This document shows, piece by piece, positions 37,112 through 45,884 of a stretch of 64,000 bases of DNA. Within the stretch, counting starts at the first letter, position 1. Every line of letters begins with the position of its first letter. Position numbers and translations under genes: made by a program. Origin of the DNA: Gracilimonas amylolytica (lineage in GTDB: Bacteria > Bacteroidota > Rhodothermia > Balneolales > Balneolaceae); assembly GCF_002911695.1 (NCBI RefSeq), contig NZ_PQBS01000010.1:62001-126000 (forward strand). Reading direction: 5' to 3'. The notes below the pieces were generated by a model. The model saw only the letters and a list, made by a program, of their open reading frames with translations, searched no databases and had not been told where the DNA came from.

Positions 37112-38293
37112 ATGTCAGACACGCTCAAATTAGTTAAAGATCAGTTTGCATCGGAGGCGGAACTTAAAAAAGCTATCGATAAAGCGTTGGATCTGATGGA
37201 GGATATTTATCGATCCGGCAAATATCCCAAGATGATCGTTGAGCGTACATGGAGTAAACACAACCCCGTCATCGATGGAGAGCTGGCCCAGCCTGAAGCC
37301 TATCGCTGGTACCTGAAACGGGAGATCGAACGACTGGTGACTCATGGTGCCACCGTTTTCATCAAGCCTTCCCGGGATGTTTTGCCTCTGCATGAGCCTG
37401 TCCTTTTTGATAACCTGGATGAGAACGACTGGAACATCACCCAAAAGAAGCTGTTCCTCTTCCGGGCAGAGCGGATCGATATCTCACTGGACCGACTACA
37501 GCACTACACGGGCACCAAACCCGAAGATTTTCAGCGCTACATTATGTTTACCAATTACGACATGCATGTGGACGTATTTCTGGAGATGTTTCCCAATTGT
37601 ACGAAACCTGCTCGTGAAGGCGTACAAATGCCGGCCTATCACCACAAGATGGATAACAACTCCGGCGTAACCCTGGTCAATATCGGTGTGGGGCCTTCCA
37701 ATGCAAAAACCATAACCGACCATGTTGGCGTACTCAGGCCCGATGCCATGGTCATGGTGGGACATTGCGGTGGACTCCGAAATCACCAGGATATCGGAGA
37801 TTTTGTGTTAGCCAACGGGTACTACCGGGCGGATCAGGTTCTGGATGATCTGTTTCCGATCGGTATTCCGATATCACCAAATTACATTCTGAACCGATAC
37901 ATGCAGGAAGTGTTGGATCAGAACCACATGACACACCGTATTGGCACGGTGTACACCACCGCCAACCGAAACTGGGAATTTTCTAAAGCTAAGACGGTTG
38001 AGGAAATTCACATGAGCCGAAGTGTGGCCGTTGATATGGAATCAGCCACGGTAGCCACCAACGGGTTTCGATACAGAATTCCACACGCCACTCTGCTTTG
38101 TGTAAGTGACAAACCGCTTCACGGCAAACCCAAGTTATCCGGAGCAGCCCAGTCCTTCTACCAGAACTCCAAAGAGATGCACCTCAAGATGGTGATCGAT
38201 GCGCTCCAAATGGTGAAGGATAATTATCCCGAAGGTTTACCGAACTCCAGTATCCGTGCCTTTAATGAACCACTGATGGGCGGCCCCGAGTAA
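37112..38293 (+). CDS. amn: AMP nucleosidase
   Basis: A 393-residue enzyme hydrolysing AMP to adenine and ribose 5-phosphate. The C-terminal purine-nucleoside-phosphorylase-like domain includes MVGHCGGLRNHQDIGDFVLA, AVDMESATVATNGFRYR and LLCVSDKPLHGKPK, diagnostic of Amn. The N-terminal about 150 residues form the regulatory part. The start codon is two bases from the divergent NUDIX start, so promoter elements of each must lie inside the other's coding sequence. Confidence 0.93.
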   Translation: MSDTLKLVKDQFASEAELKKAIDKALDLMEDIYRSGKYPKMIVERTWSKHNPVIDGELAQPEAYRWYLKREIERLVTHGATVFIKPSRDVLPLHEPVLFDNLDENDWNITQKKLFLFRAERIDISLDRLQHYTGTKPEDFQRYIMFTNYDMHVDVFLEMFPNCTKPAREGVQMPAYHHKMDNNSGVTLVNIGVGPSNAKTITDHVGVLRPDAMVMVGHCGGLRNHQDIGDFVLANGYYRADQVLDDLFPIGIPISPNYILNRYMQEVLDQNHMTHRIGTVYTTANRNWEFSKAKTVEEIHMSRSVAVDMESATVATNGFRYRIPHATLLCVSDKPLHGKPKLSGAAQSFYQNSKEMHLKMVIDALQMVKDNYPEGLPNSSIRAFNEPLMGGPE

Positions 38294-38310
38294 GGAATGG
38301 CGATCTCAAA

Positions 38311-38340
38311 CACTCAATATTGGACATTCAATATTGGGTG
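38311..38340. repeat. Short hairpin after amn
   Basis: CACTCAATAT (38311-38320) pairs with ATATTGGGTG (38331-38340), allowing one G-T. ACTCAATATTG-type words recur after other genes here (near 40553 and 54350). Confidence 0.4.
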
Positions 38341-38349
38341 GTCATTAGT

Positions 38350-38372
38350 TATATATATATATATATATATAT
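38350..38372. repeat. TA dinucleotide microsatellite
   Basis: An uninterrupted run of eleven TA units plus one base, about 55 bases before the lipoprotein start. It could vary in length by polymerase slippage. Confidence 0.85.
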
Positions 38373-38426
38373 TCGATATTTGCATAAACCTTCAATTCAT
38401 CAACTCTTTAATTTCTGGCCGTCCTA

Positions 38427-39551
38427 TTGAAACCATTTATTTTACTATTCTCCCTGATACTGTTCATAAGCTGCAATTCTAAAAAACAGAATGATACAAA
38501 TTCATTAAAAGAACTCTCCTTTAGTAAGGAGCTGCTTGTCGATGCTGATCACCCCGATATCTTGATTGGTGACTTTTCAGGAATGGCTGTTGACGATGAG
38601 GATCAAATTTATATAGCTGACACCCGGCTCCAACAAATACACAAATTTTCGCCTGAAGGAAATTACTTAGTTTCTATTGGGCGTGAGGGCAAAGGGCCAG
38701 GAGAGTTTGATGGCCTAAATCCCGCAATAAAAGTTCATGAAAATCGGCTTTTCGTACTGCAAAATAATGCCAGGAAAATTGATGTTTTTGATGCTCAAAC
38801 CAATAAATACTTATCTACTATTAGCATCGAAAATATAAAGATAAATAGTAAACCCATCGGAACACCACGTAACATCTTCCCTTCAGAGAATGGAAATGTG
38901 TTAGTATCATTTGTAGACCCATATTTCTTCAAGCCTGAAGAAGGTGAGGCTCAAAAATTTGTCACTCTATCAGAAGTTGATCTACATGGTAGATTCACCA
39001 ATGAAAAGCTTTTACAGATTCCCATCCTCTTTCCGACCAATAACAGGCTGGTTTATATGGAAGACAACAGTATTAATATTTTTACAGCCGATATGTATCC
39101 TGATCTGAAGATCAGTTCTAATGAAGGAAAGATCGTTATAGCTAAAAGTGACTCTCTTCACTTTTCAGAATACGATTTAGCTGGATCAAGGATCTCTGAT
39201 TTTAAAGACCAAAACTCCCTGATTCCGTTCACTAATGTTGACCTTGATAGTTTAAGCAATAGTAGGGGTGATAAGATCATAAAAGCTATTAACAGTACGG
39301 GCAAACCATCCTATTGGCCTGCTTTTGAAGAATTTACAGTAGATCAGGACGGCCGGTACTGGATTAAACAACATGATCCCTGGAGTGATACGCAACCATG
39401 GCTGATCATTGATAAAAGCAGTGATGCTAAATGGACCGTCAATCTGCCTTCCGATATCAAACTTTATCCCGGAGTTCGCGGCAGTGCTTACGCCATTCAT
39501 GAATCACCCAATGGTTTAGCTTCTGTTTATCGATATACCTTTGAGTTTTAG
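38427..39551 (+). CDS. 6-bladed beta-propeller lipoprotein
   Basis: A 374-residue protein. The start is TTG, as no in-frame ATG gives the signal. A lipoprotein signal peptide (ILLFSLILFISC, lipobox Cys16) is followed by a Ser/Asn-rich linker, then propeller blades containing the family word AVDDEDQIYIADTRLQQIHKF and a GKGPGEFDG loop, as in the BF4221-type 6-bladed propellers of Bacteroidota. It is probably surface or periplasmic; the ligand is unknown. The (TA)11 tract lies in its promoter region. Confidence 0.82.
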   Translation: MKPFILLFSLILFISCNSKKQNDTNSLKELSFSKELLVDADHPDILIGDFSGMAVDDEDQIYIADTRLQQIHKFSPEGNYLVSIGREGKGPGEFDGLNPAIKVHENRLFVLQNNARKIDVFDAQTNKYLSTISIENIKINSKPIGTPRNIFPSENGNVLVSFVDPYFFKPEEGEAQKFVTLSEVDLHGRFTNEKLLQIPILFPTNNRLVYMEDNSINIFTADMYPDLKISSNEGKIVIAKSDSLHFSEYDLAGSRISDFKDQNSLIPFTNVDLDSLSNSRGDKIIKAINSTGKPSYWPAFEEFTVDQDGRYWIKQHDPWSDTQPWLIIDKSSDAKWTVNLPSDIKLYPGVRGSAYAIHESPNGLASVYRYTFEF

Positions 39552-39837
39552 ATTTAAACCTAATATCACCCCATCCCCGGTCATTCCCGCAAAGGCGGGA
39601 ATCCAAATACCTGCCATGGAATCAACTTTTGATTCCTCCTCACATTATTAAATCTCAGGCCAACCAATCAGCATGGTTAAGCATTCGCCGTGAGATGATT
39701 TTGCTTCGGTTAGCGTAAGGGCGTATCGCATACGCCCTTACTGCACAACTACCTACTAGTTTTTATCTGAAAGAAAAAAATTTGTAAGGATTTCCTTTTT
39801 CATCGCTCTCACTGTAAAAGAAAACAAACTGAGAGAT
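39552..39837. other. Intergenic stretch with palindromes
   Basis: It holds a GGTCATTCCCGCAAAGGCGG-type hairpin (about 39579-39601) and a perfect 11-bp-stem palindrome at 39715-39741 (GTAAGGGCGTA / TACGCCCTTAC). No gene is seen. Confidence 0.6.
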
Positions 39838-40554
39838 ATGACAAACCAAGAATCCTTTTCCGTTGAACACTTCCATAACCGCACCGTCAAAGAGATGCTG
39901 CCCGATGAACAGCCCCGTGAAAAACTCATGAACTACGGGGCCGACTCCCTGTCCGATGCTGAACTCCTCGCCATTCTGATCCGTACGGGAACCAAAAAGC
40001 TCAATGTGATCGATACGGCCAAAGCCCTGCTAACACAGTTCGGTGGCTTGCACAATCTGGTTCGGAAAGACTGGAAATCCTTGAAAGTGATCCCCGGTAT
40101 CGCCAAAGTAAAGGCCATAACCCTGGAAGCTTCTTTCGAGTTGGCTCGCCGACTGCAAGTTGCGGCGCTCGGTGAGGAGATACGGATCACCTCGCCCGAA
40201 GACGTCAATGCTTATTTTGCCCCCAAACTCCGGCACCTTACAAAAGAAACTTTCATCGTCGGTTTTCTGGATAATGCCAAAAAACTGATGGGATTTTCCA
40301 GGATCAGCAATGGCGGGAAAACAGCCACTATCGTAGATACAGCCGAAGTGATGCGGCAGGCCGTGCTGAACGAAGCCAACTCCATCATCCTCATCCACAA
40401 TCACCCCTCAGGACACAATAAAGCCTCCACAGCCGATATCCAGCTCACCAAACGTATCGCAGAATGCGGCAAACTCTTCGGCATCCCGGTGGATGACCAT
40501 GTCATCATTGCCGGTTATAATTTTGTGAGTTTGAGAAGCGAGGGGCTTTTTTGA
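39838..40554 (+). CDS. radC: RadC-like JAB/MPN metalloprotease-fold protein
   Basis: A 238-residue RadC. A UPF0758 N-terminal HhH region (about 20-100) is followed by a JAMM domain with HNHPSGHNKASTADI (His-x-His plus Ser and Asp), where the usual PS dipeptide reads AS. Despite the historical name, a DNA-repair role is not established. It is flanked by repeat-rich spacers on both sides. Confidence 0.9.
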   Translation: MTNQESFSVEHFHNRTVKEMLPDEQPREKLMNYGADSLSDAELLAILIRTGTKKLNVIDTAKALLTQFGGLHNLVRKDWKSLKVIPGIAKVKAITLEASFELARRLQVAALGEEIRITSPEDVNAYFAPKLRHLTKETFIVGFLDNAKKLMGFSRISNGGKTATIVDTAEVMRQAVLNEANSIILIHNHPSGHNKASTADIQLTKRIAECGKLFGIPVDDHVIIAGYNFVSLRSEGLF

Positions 40555-40610
40555 ATATCCAAAACTCAACACGGAATATTCAATATCCAGGTAATAACTT
40601 GGCCATTCCT

Positions 40611-41009
40611 GTAGATGTCAGGTAATTCGAGGACAGTATATTAAACATGTTCTTGTACGACCCTGAAGGGGTCACTTACGAATAGCCTCGGCCAATGAAA
40701 TGCAGTAGCATTGAAGCAGGCCTGGGTTAGAAATATGAATACACAAAGCTTCGCCCATAAGGTGATTTAGTCTATACCGTTTAACGAAGCTTGGGCAACG
40801 AACTTTTTAGTGGCTTTGGTGCCCGCATGCCCCAACCCTGCGATAGCCATGTGATATTATGGCACCTTTCGTTGCTTGGGTTTTTACTATTTCGGGGATG
40901 TACCCCAGGGTTGCACCCGCTTACGCGTATTTACCCCGGGCTATTCATATGTGACCCCTTCAGGGTCTTCATCTTAACCAACATTGTCCTCGAATTACCT
41001 GACATCTAC
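40611..41009. mobile_element. Roughly 400-bp non-coding element with long terminal inverted repeats
   Basis: The left end 40611-40686 and the right end 40939-41009 are inverted copies. The outermost 25 bases (GTAGATGTCAGGTAATTCGA...) are identical, and a second block, GACCCTGAAGGGGTCAC followed by GAATAGCC, also matches. The interior contains GC-rich hairpins but no plausible gene. It looks like a MITE or a structured repeat element inserted between radC and the carbonic anhydrase gene. Confidence 0.65.
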
Positions 41010-41077
41010 AATTCCGTGATGGATATTGGTTATTGGATATTCATACCTTAGGTAAAATTCAACAAACCACCGTTCCC

Positions 41078-41620
41078 ATGATCCACGAATTCTTAGGCCG
41101 AACTCCTCAGTACAATGATTCCGTTTTTATTGCAGGTAATGCCGAGATCATCGGAGATGTTACACTTGGTAATGAAAGCAGTGTGTGGTTCAATGTTACC
41201 ATTCGTGGAGATGTCAACTATATCAAGATCGGTGATCGCAGTAATGTTCAGGATAACGTCTGCATTCATGTGATGAATCAGACCGGACCCACCAACATTG
41301 GGAATGAGGTTACGATCGGTCACGGAGCCGTGGTACATGGGTGCACCATCAATGATCGCGTATTGGTGGGGATCAATGCAACAATTCTCGATAAAGCCGT
41401 CATTGAATCGGATGTGATCGTTGCTGCAGGCACGCTGGTTCCACCCGGAAAAACTTTAGAAAGTGGCTATTTGTACATGGGTTCCCCGGCTACAAAAGCC
41501 CGCAAACTTTCTTTAGAGGAGATCGCCTCTATAAAAAAATATGCCTCCAACTACGTAAAATACTCCCGTGCCTATCAGGGCAAAGACCAATACGACCAAA
41601 ACCCATTCTACACTAAATAA
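41078..41620 (+). CDS. Gamma-class carbonic anhydrase-like hexapeptide-repeat protein
   Basis: The ATG at 41078 gives 180 residues; an upstream TTG lies in the spacer. It is a left-handed beta-helix of hexapeptide repeats (for example AEIIGDVTLGNESSVWFNV). Metal-ligand histidines appear in CIHVMNQ, TIGHGAVVHGC. The family (YrdA/CaiE-like, gamma-CA) reversibly hydrates CO2 in some members and is inactive in others. It is followed closely by the HemW-like gene. Confidence 0.87.
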   Translation: MIHEFLGRTPQYNDSVFIAGNAEIIGDVTLGNESSVWFNVTIRGDVNYIKIGDRSNVQDNVCIHVMNQTGPTNIGNEVTIGHGAVVHGCTINDRVLVGINATILDKAVIESDVIVAAGTLVPPGKTLESGYLYMGSPATKARKLSLEEIASIKKYASNYVKYSRAYQGKDQYDQNPFYTK

Positions 41621-41673
41621 TTTTTACTTTTAAGTGCTTACTCAGCACTTAAAACAAGCACCCAAAAACTCCC

Positions 41674-42810
41674 ATGGCAGGTCTTTACATACACATCCCC
41701 TTTTGCAAGCAAGCCTGTTCATACTGCGATTTCTATTTCGTGACACAGCAAAAGTATAAACAGGAGTTCGTGGATGAATTGATCCGTGAGATCTACTCCC
41801 ATAAAGATACCCGTTTTACCACAGACCCAATTCAAACGATCTATTTTGGGGGAGGCACTCCCTCACTCCTAACTCCGGCCCAGACTGGATCCATCCTCGA
41901 AGCCATATATTCTGTGTTTGATGTTCAGGCCGAAGAGATCACCCTTGAAATGAATCCGGATGATGTGACCCGCGATTTTCTATCGGGAGTAAAAAGCGCC
42001 GGCATCGATCGTGCAAGTATGGGAGTTCAGAGTTTCGATACCGATCTTCTGAACTTTATGCATCGGGCACATACCTCAGGAGAAGCCCTCCGCTGCCTGG
42101 AGTTACTACAATCCTCTGATTTCAACGTCTTCACCGTAGATCTGATCTACGGCAATCCGGGGCAATCCCTTGAGGTTTTGGAAAAGGATATTGAAACCAT
42201 CCTTCAGTTTGATCCTCCCCATATCTCAGCGTACTCGCTCACCGTGGAGCCCCAAACCAGGCTTGGTAAACAGGTTAAATTAGGGCGGATCGTCCCGCCT
42301 GAAGATGATAAGGTCGCCCGGCATTTTGATCTGGTGGTCAATAAGCTGAAGGAGGCCGGCATCATGCAATATGAAGTGAGCAACTATGCAAAACCTGGCA
42401 AGGAGGCGATTCACAACTCAAACTATTGGGATCATGTGAACTACCTGGGGCTGGGCCCGGGAGCACATTCTTTTTGGTGGGAGGAAGATCTGAAAACAGC
42501 TCATAGGTGGAGTAACAAACCGGACCTCAGGTCTTATTTAAAACAGGAATGGGAACAGCCTTTCGAACAGGAAACTTTAAACATGCAAGCACTGGCTGAG
42601 GAACGGTTAATGCTTGGCCTGCGAACCCGAAAGGGCGTTGCGAGTGAAGAACTCAAAAGTCGGTATCAGTTCTCATTTTCAGAAGAACAGCTTCAGTATA
42701 TCGATCGGTTAAGTGACGAGGGAAAAGCCATTTTTGATCAAAACCTCAGACTCACAACAAAAGGTTTAAAGATCGCAGACACGATCCTATTAGACATTCT
42801 GACCAAATAA
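41674..42810 (+). CDS. hemW: Radical SAM protein HemW-like (heme chaperone)
   Basis: A 378-residue radical SAM enzyme. The cluster motif is CKQACSYC (CxxxCxxC) in PFCKQACSYCDFYF, followed by IYFGGGTPSLL and a C-terminal HemN-like winged segment. It lacks the extra N-terminal region of true coproporphyrinogen dehydrogenase HemN, so a heme-delivery HemW role is more likely than porphyrin oxidation. It converges with the HU-LysM gene, with four bases between the stops. Confidence 0.88.
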   Translation: MAGLYIHIPFCKQACSYCDFYFVTQQKYKQEFVDELIREIYSHKDTRFTTDPIQTIYFGGGTPSLLTPAQTGSILEAIYSVFDVQAEEITLEMNPDDVTRDFLSGVKSAGIDRASMGVQSFDTDLLNFMHRAHTSGEALRCLELLQSSDFNVFTVDLIYGNPGQSLEVLEKDIETILQFDPPHISAYSLTVEPQTRLGKQVKLGRIVPPEDDKVARHFDLVVNKLKEAGIMQYEVSNYAKPGKEAIHNSNYWDHVNYLGLGPGAHSFWWEEDLKTAHRWSNKPDLRSYLKQEWEQPFEQETLNMQALAEERLMLGLRTRKGVASEELKSRYQFSFSEEQLQYIDRLSDEGKAIFDQNLRLTTKGLKIADTILLDILTK

Positions 42811-42814
42811 GAGT

Positions 42815-44179
42815 TCAGGCACCCATCTTCTCCCACATGCGGGCAAATTTTTCATACTCGTCAGCCTTCTCGGACTTTCCTGCCTTTTTATACGCTTCTG
42901 CCACCATTTTTGTGGCTGCTGCCAGATCCTTGTAATCATTACTGGTAGGGTTATCTGCCGATCCTTCCATAGCCGGCACGCTGATGTTAGTCAGTTTTAA
43001 AAGGCTGTCAGGATCTTCATTAACCGAATGATTTTCCATGAATAACAATGGCCAGAATCGGGGTTTTCCGTACAGTTTTTCTGATATCACCCAATACCAT
43101 TCTCCCTGCTGCACCTCATATCTTTTATTTACTGATCGTTCCTCATTTGTATCTGAAACCTGATTGGACGGTTCATCAGCGGACACCTTTTCAGAAACTG
43201 GATTTTCTTCTGTTTCTGCGGGTCTGATACTCTGTTCGCTTTGTTGTGCTCTGAGTCTTTCTGCTTGCTGGGTCAGGGCTTTGATCCGTTTTTCAAGTTC
43301 ATCTGCTTCACTCTTAATGGATTCATAAGTTCTCAATGATACCTTCTGCCCGACTTCACTACCCTGAGCTACAGCACCGGTCTGAATATTGTTTTGTGAA
43401 CCGTTTACAGCCTGCTTTTTTTCTCCCGAACCGTTATCCACCAGGAACCAAACGGTGGTGATGGCAATGACCGTCAGCATTAATACGGCCATTATCGATA
43501 GTACATTGGTATAGTTTCGCTCACTCCCATCAGATGCATCTGAATCGGTCACTGCATGCTCAGGTTCCACATCCTCTTCAGCTTCATCTGACTCGACATC
43601 ATCTTCAGGCTCTGTTTCACCGGTATTGGTATCTCCCTCAGTTTGCTCAGGTGTATCATCTTCGATCTCATTCTCTATCTGATCGTCTGATTTCTCATCA
43701 TCTCCCGATGCTTCCTCTTTTGCATCCGGATCGGTTGAAATCGCAAACACATCATCCGCCTGCTCTTCTTCAGGATACTCAGGTTCTGTAGTTTCATTGG
43801 GCTGAGTATCCTGTGTTAGATCCGTGGTACTTTCATCGGTCTGCTTCCCCTCTTCTTCTTCATTGATCAGCTCACTTTCCAGGTGACCATATTTTGCATT
43901 CACATTCTCACGAAGTGATTTATATGGTGAAAAAGAAACCCTTTTATGCGCGGGAATAACGATGGGATCGCCTGTCTGCGGGTTTTTACCTTGGCGCTCG
44001 GCAACTTCTTTAACCTTAAAACTCCCGAAATTAGTGATCGAGGCTTTTCCGGATTCCCGTAATTCGTCTTTAACCTGATTTAGCAGGGCCTTTACAAAAG
44101 CCTCGCTTTTTTGCTTACTGAAACCGGTTTTTGAAGACAGTGCATTGACGATATCGGAATAGGTGACTTTTTTATTCAT
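42815..44179 (-). CDS. HU-domain protein with transmembrane helix and LysM-like periplasmic domain
   Basis: A 454-residue composite protein. Residues 1-93 are an HU/IHF DNA-binding domain (ITNFGSFKVKEVAERQGKNP and the arm tip NPQTGDPI). Residues about 98-220 are a very acidic Glu/Asp/Thr linker. Residues about 225-247 form one transmembrane helix. Residues about 285-315 are a coiled coil. Residues about 353-403 are LysM-like (RYEVQQGEWYWVISEKLYG...FWPLLF...NISVP), and about 414-454 a TPR-like helical hairpin. The predicted topology places HU in the cytoplasm and LysM in the periplasm, which would tie the nucleoid to the wall. The start overlaps the upstream HU gene by eight bases. Related HU-SPOR architectures are known in Bacteroidota; function here is inferred. 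Confidence 0.85.
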   Translation of the reverse strand: MNKKVTYSDIVNALSSKTGFSKQKSEAFVKALLNQVKDELRESGKASITNFGSFKVKEVAERQGKNPQTGDPIVIPAHKRVSFSPYKSLRENVNAKYGHLESELINEEEEGKQTDESTTDLTQDTQPNETTEPEYPEEEQADDVFAISTDPDAKEEASGDDEKSDDQIENEIEDDTPEQTEGDTNTGETEPEDDVESDEAEEDVEPEHAVTDSDASDGSERNYTNVLSIMAVLMLTVIAITTVWFLVDNGSGEKKQAVNGSQNNIQTGAVAQGSEVGQKVSLRTYESIKSEADELEKRIKALTQQAERLRAQQSEQSIRPAETEENPVSEKVSADEPSNQVSDTNEERSVNKRYEVQQGEWYWVISEKLYGKPRFWPLLFMENHSVNEDPDSLLKLTNISVPAMEGSADNPTSNDYKDLAAATKMVAEAYKKAGKSEKADEYEKFARMWEKMGA

Positions 44180-44459
44180 CGCTATCCCGGTTTATTTCGT
44201 CTTTCAGGGTGCTGCTTTGGCTGAAATGAACCACATTTTTAGGCGGGATAAGCATCATCTGCTCATAATGGGGGTTGTATGATTTGTGCGCATCCCGTAG
44301 TTCCGTACTGAAACTGCCCACGCCCGGCAGGGTAAAACCCACGTTATTGGAAAGCAGTGTATTCATCCCATTCACAAAGGAATCATACAACTGTTCCGTT
44401 TCGGCAATGGTCAGATCCAGTTCCTTGGATATCGACTTAAGCACCTCCGATTTTGTCAT
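44172..44459 (-). CDS. HU/IHF-family DNA-binding protein (divergent)
   Basis: A 95-residue HU-fold protein. The N-terminal helices are followed by FTLPGVGSFSTELRDAHKSY (the GxGxF turn and arm start) and a MLIPPKNVVHFSQSSTLKDEI tail. The canonical RNPxTG arm tip is replaced by SYNPHYEQ, so DNA bending may differ. It is co-transcribed with, and overlaps, the membrane-anchored HU gene, so heterodimer formation between the two HU domains is plausible. Confidence 0.85.
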   Translation of the reverse strand: MTKSEVLKSISKELDLTIAETEQLYDSFVNGMNTLLSNNVGFTLPGVGSFSTELRDAHKSYNPHYEQMMLIPPKNVVHFSQSSTLKDEINRDSDE

Positions 44460-44623
44460 AAAACAAATCCTTAGTTTGTACCAACGTTCTACTGAATAAA
44501 TGTTAAAAGAACAAAATATGCAATTTTCGCTGATATTCTGCTATTCCGCATTATTTAAGATTTTGGGATACATTAAGGTTTGTTATCATTGCATGAAATT
44601 ATAAATATCTAAGAAACCCGGGT

Positions 44624-45883
44624 ATGCTCAGATCTTTCATAGACGTCGATCCTGACTCACATTTTCCAATTCAAAACCTGCCATATGGGGCATTCATCAC
44701 GGATCAGGGGGAGATCCACCTCTGTACTGCTATTGGTGATCGGGTGTCAGATCTGTTCGTTCTGGATGAAGAGGGCCTGTTCAACGGACCTGAACTAAGC
44801 GGACAAATGGCCTTTCAGGATTCGTCCCTCAATTACTTTATGAGCTTGGGAAAAGCAGCCTGGAACGAAGCCCGAAGCACCCTCCAATCTTTGCTATCAG
44901 CTGATGAGCCCACACTCAGAGATAATGAAATGTTGAAAGACCGGGTGTTTTTCAAGCAAAGTGAGATTCAACTCGTTTTTCCGGTCGAAGTGGGTGACTA
45001 TACTGATTTCTACTCATCTGAACAGCATGCCCGAAACGTGGGAGCTATGTTTCGGGATCCTGAGAATGCCCTCTTACCAAACTGGAAACACCTGCCCGTT
45101 GCCTACCACGGAAGAGCCAGTTCCATAGTTATGAGCGGTACCGATGTCCACCGCCCAAAAGGACAAATACTGCCTGATGGCGGCTCATCACCGAAATTCT
45201 CACCCACCAAACGGGTTGATTTTGAATTGGAGGTCGGCTTCCTGGCCGGTCCTGAAAATACACTCGGGCAGCCCATCCCAATCGATAAAGCTGCCGATCA
45301 TATCTTTGGCTTGGTTTTAATAAATGACTGGAGTGCGCGGGATATCCAAAAATGGGAATATCAGCCTCTTGGCCCTTTTCTCGCCAAGAATTGGGCTACG
45401 TCGGTTTCCCCCTGGGTGGTCACTTTACAAGCTCTTGAGCCTTTTAAAACTAAAGCACCCCGGCAAGATCCATCCCCATTAGCCTACCTGAATTCAGATC
45501 AGAGGTCTGCCTACGACCTTCAGCTTGACGTTCACCTTAAAACGGCCCAAATGGCTCAGCCTTATAAGATCTGTATGTCTAATTACAAGAATCTCTATTG
45601 GAGTATGGAACAGCAGCTGGCTCATCATACCGTTAATGGTTGTAATATCAGAACCGGCGATCTGTTTGGCTCAGGCACTATCAGCGGAGATGAAAAGCAC
45701 AGTTACGGAAGCATGCTGGAACTGGCATGGATGGGGACTGACCCCATTATACTGCCCAACGGTGAGGAACGAAGCTATCTTGAAGATGGAGATGAGGTGA
45801 TCATGAGCGGCTTTGGTCAGGCAGATGGATATCGAGTCGGTTTTGGGGAAGTCCGTGGAAAAGTATTACCGCCTTACTCCTGA
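44624..45883 (+). CDS. fahA: Fumarylacetoacetase
   Basis: A 419-residue enzyme of tyrosine/homogentisate breakdown, splitting fumarylacetoacetate into fumarate and acetoacetate. The N-terminal SH3-like domain precedes the catalytic FAH fold with DYTDFYSSEQHARNVG, DFELEVGF metal ligands, and NDWSARDIQKWEYQPLGPF. Length and motifs are standard. It is divergent from the HU genes and converges with the metalloprotease gene one base away. The rest of the pathway is not in this window. Confidence 0.95.
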   Translation: MLRSFIDVDPDSHFPIQNLPYGAFITDQGEIHLCTAIGDRVSDLFVLDEEGLFNGPELSGQMAFQDSSLNYFMSLGKAAWNEARSTLQSLLSADEPTLRDNEMLKDRVFFKQSEIQLVFPVEVGDYTDFYSSEQHARNVGAMFRDPENALLPNWKHLPVAYHGRASSIVMSGTDVHRPKGQILPDGGSSPKFSPTKRVDFELEVGFLAGPENTLGQPIPIDKAADHIFGLVLINDWSARDIQKWEYQPLGPFLAKNWATSVSPWVVTLQALEPFKTKAPRQDPSPLAYLNSDQRSAYDLQLDVHLKTAQMAQPYKICMSNYKNLYWSMEQQLAHHTVNGCNIRTGDLFGSGTISGDEKHSYGSMLELAWMGTDPIILPNGEERSYLEDGDEVIMSGFGQADGYRVGFGEVRGKVLPPYS

Positions 45884-45884
45884 A

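Noticed and set aside
39838-40554. RadC as a mobile-element or anti-restriction RadC
   Set aside because: Full-length chromosomal RadC with N-terminal HhH region and no plasmid or phage genes nearby; treated as the housekeeping-type copy.
40791-41051. 86-codon plus-strand ORF inside the 400-bp inverted-repeat element
   Set aside because: Its residues follow the GC-rich hairpin sequence (PGLHPLTRIYPGLF-type) and it crosses the right terminal repeat and the adjacent gene's start region; no domain and no coding pattern.
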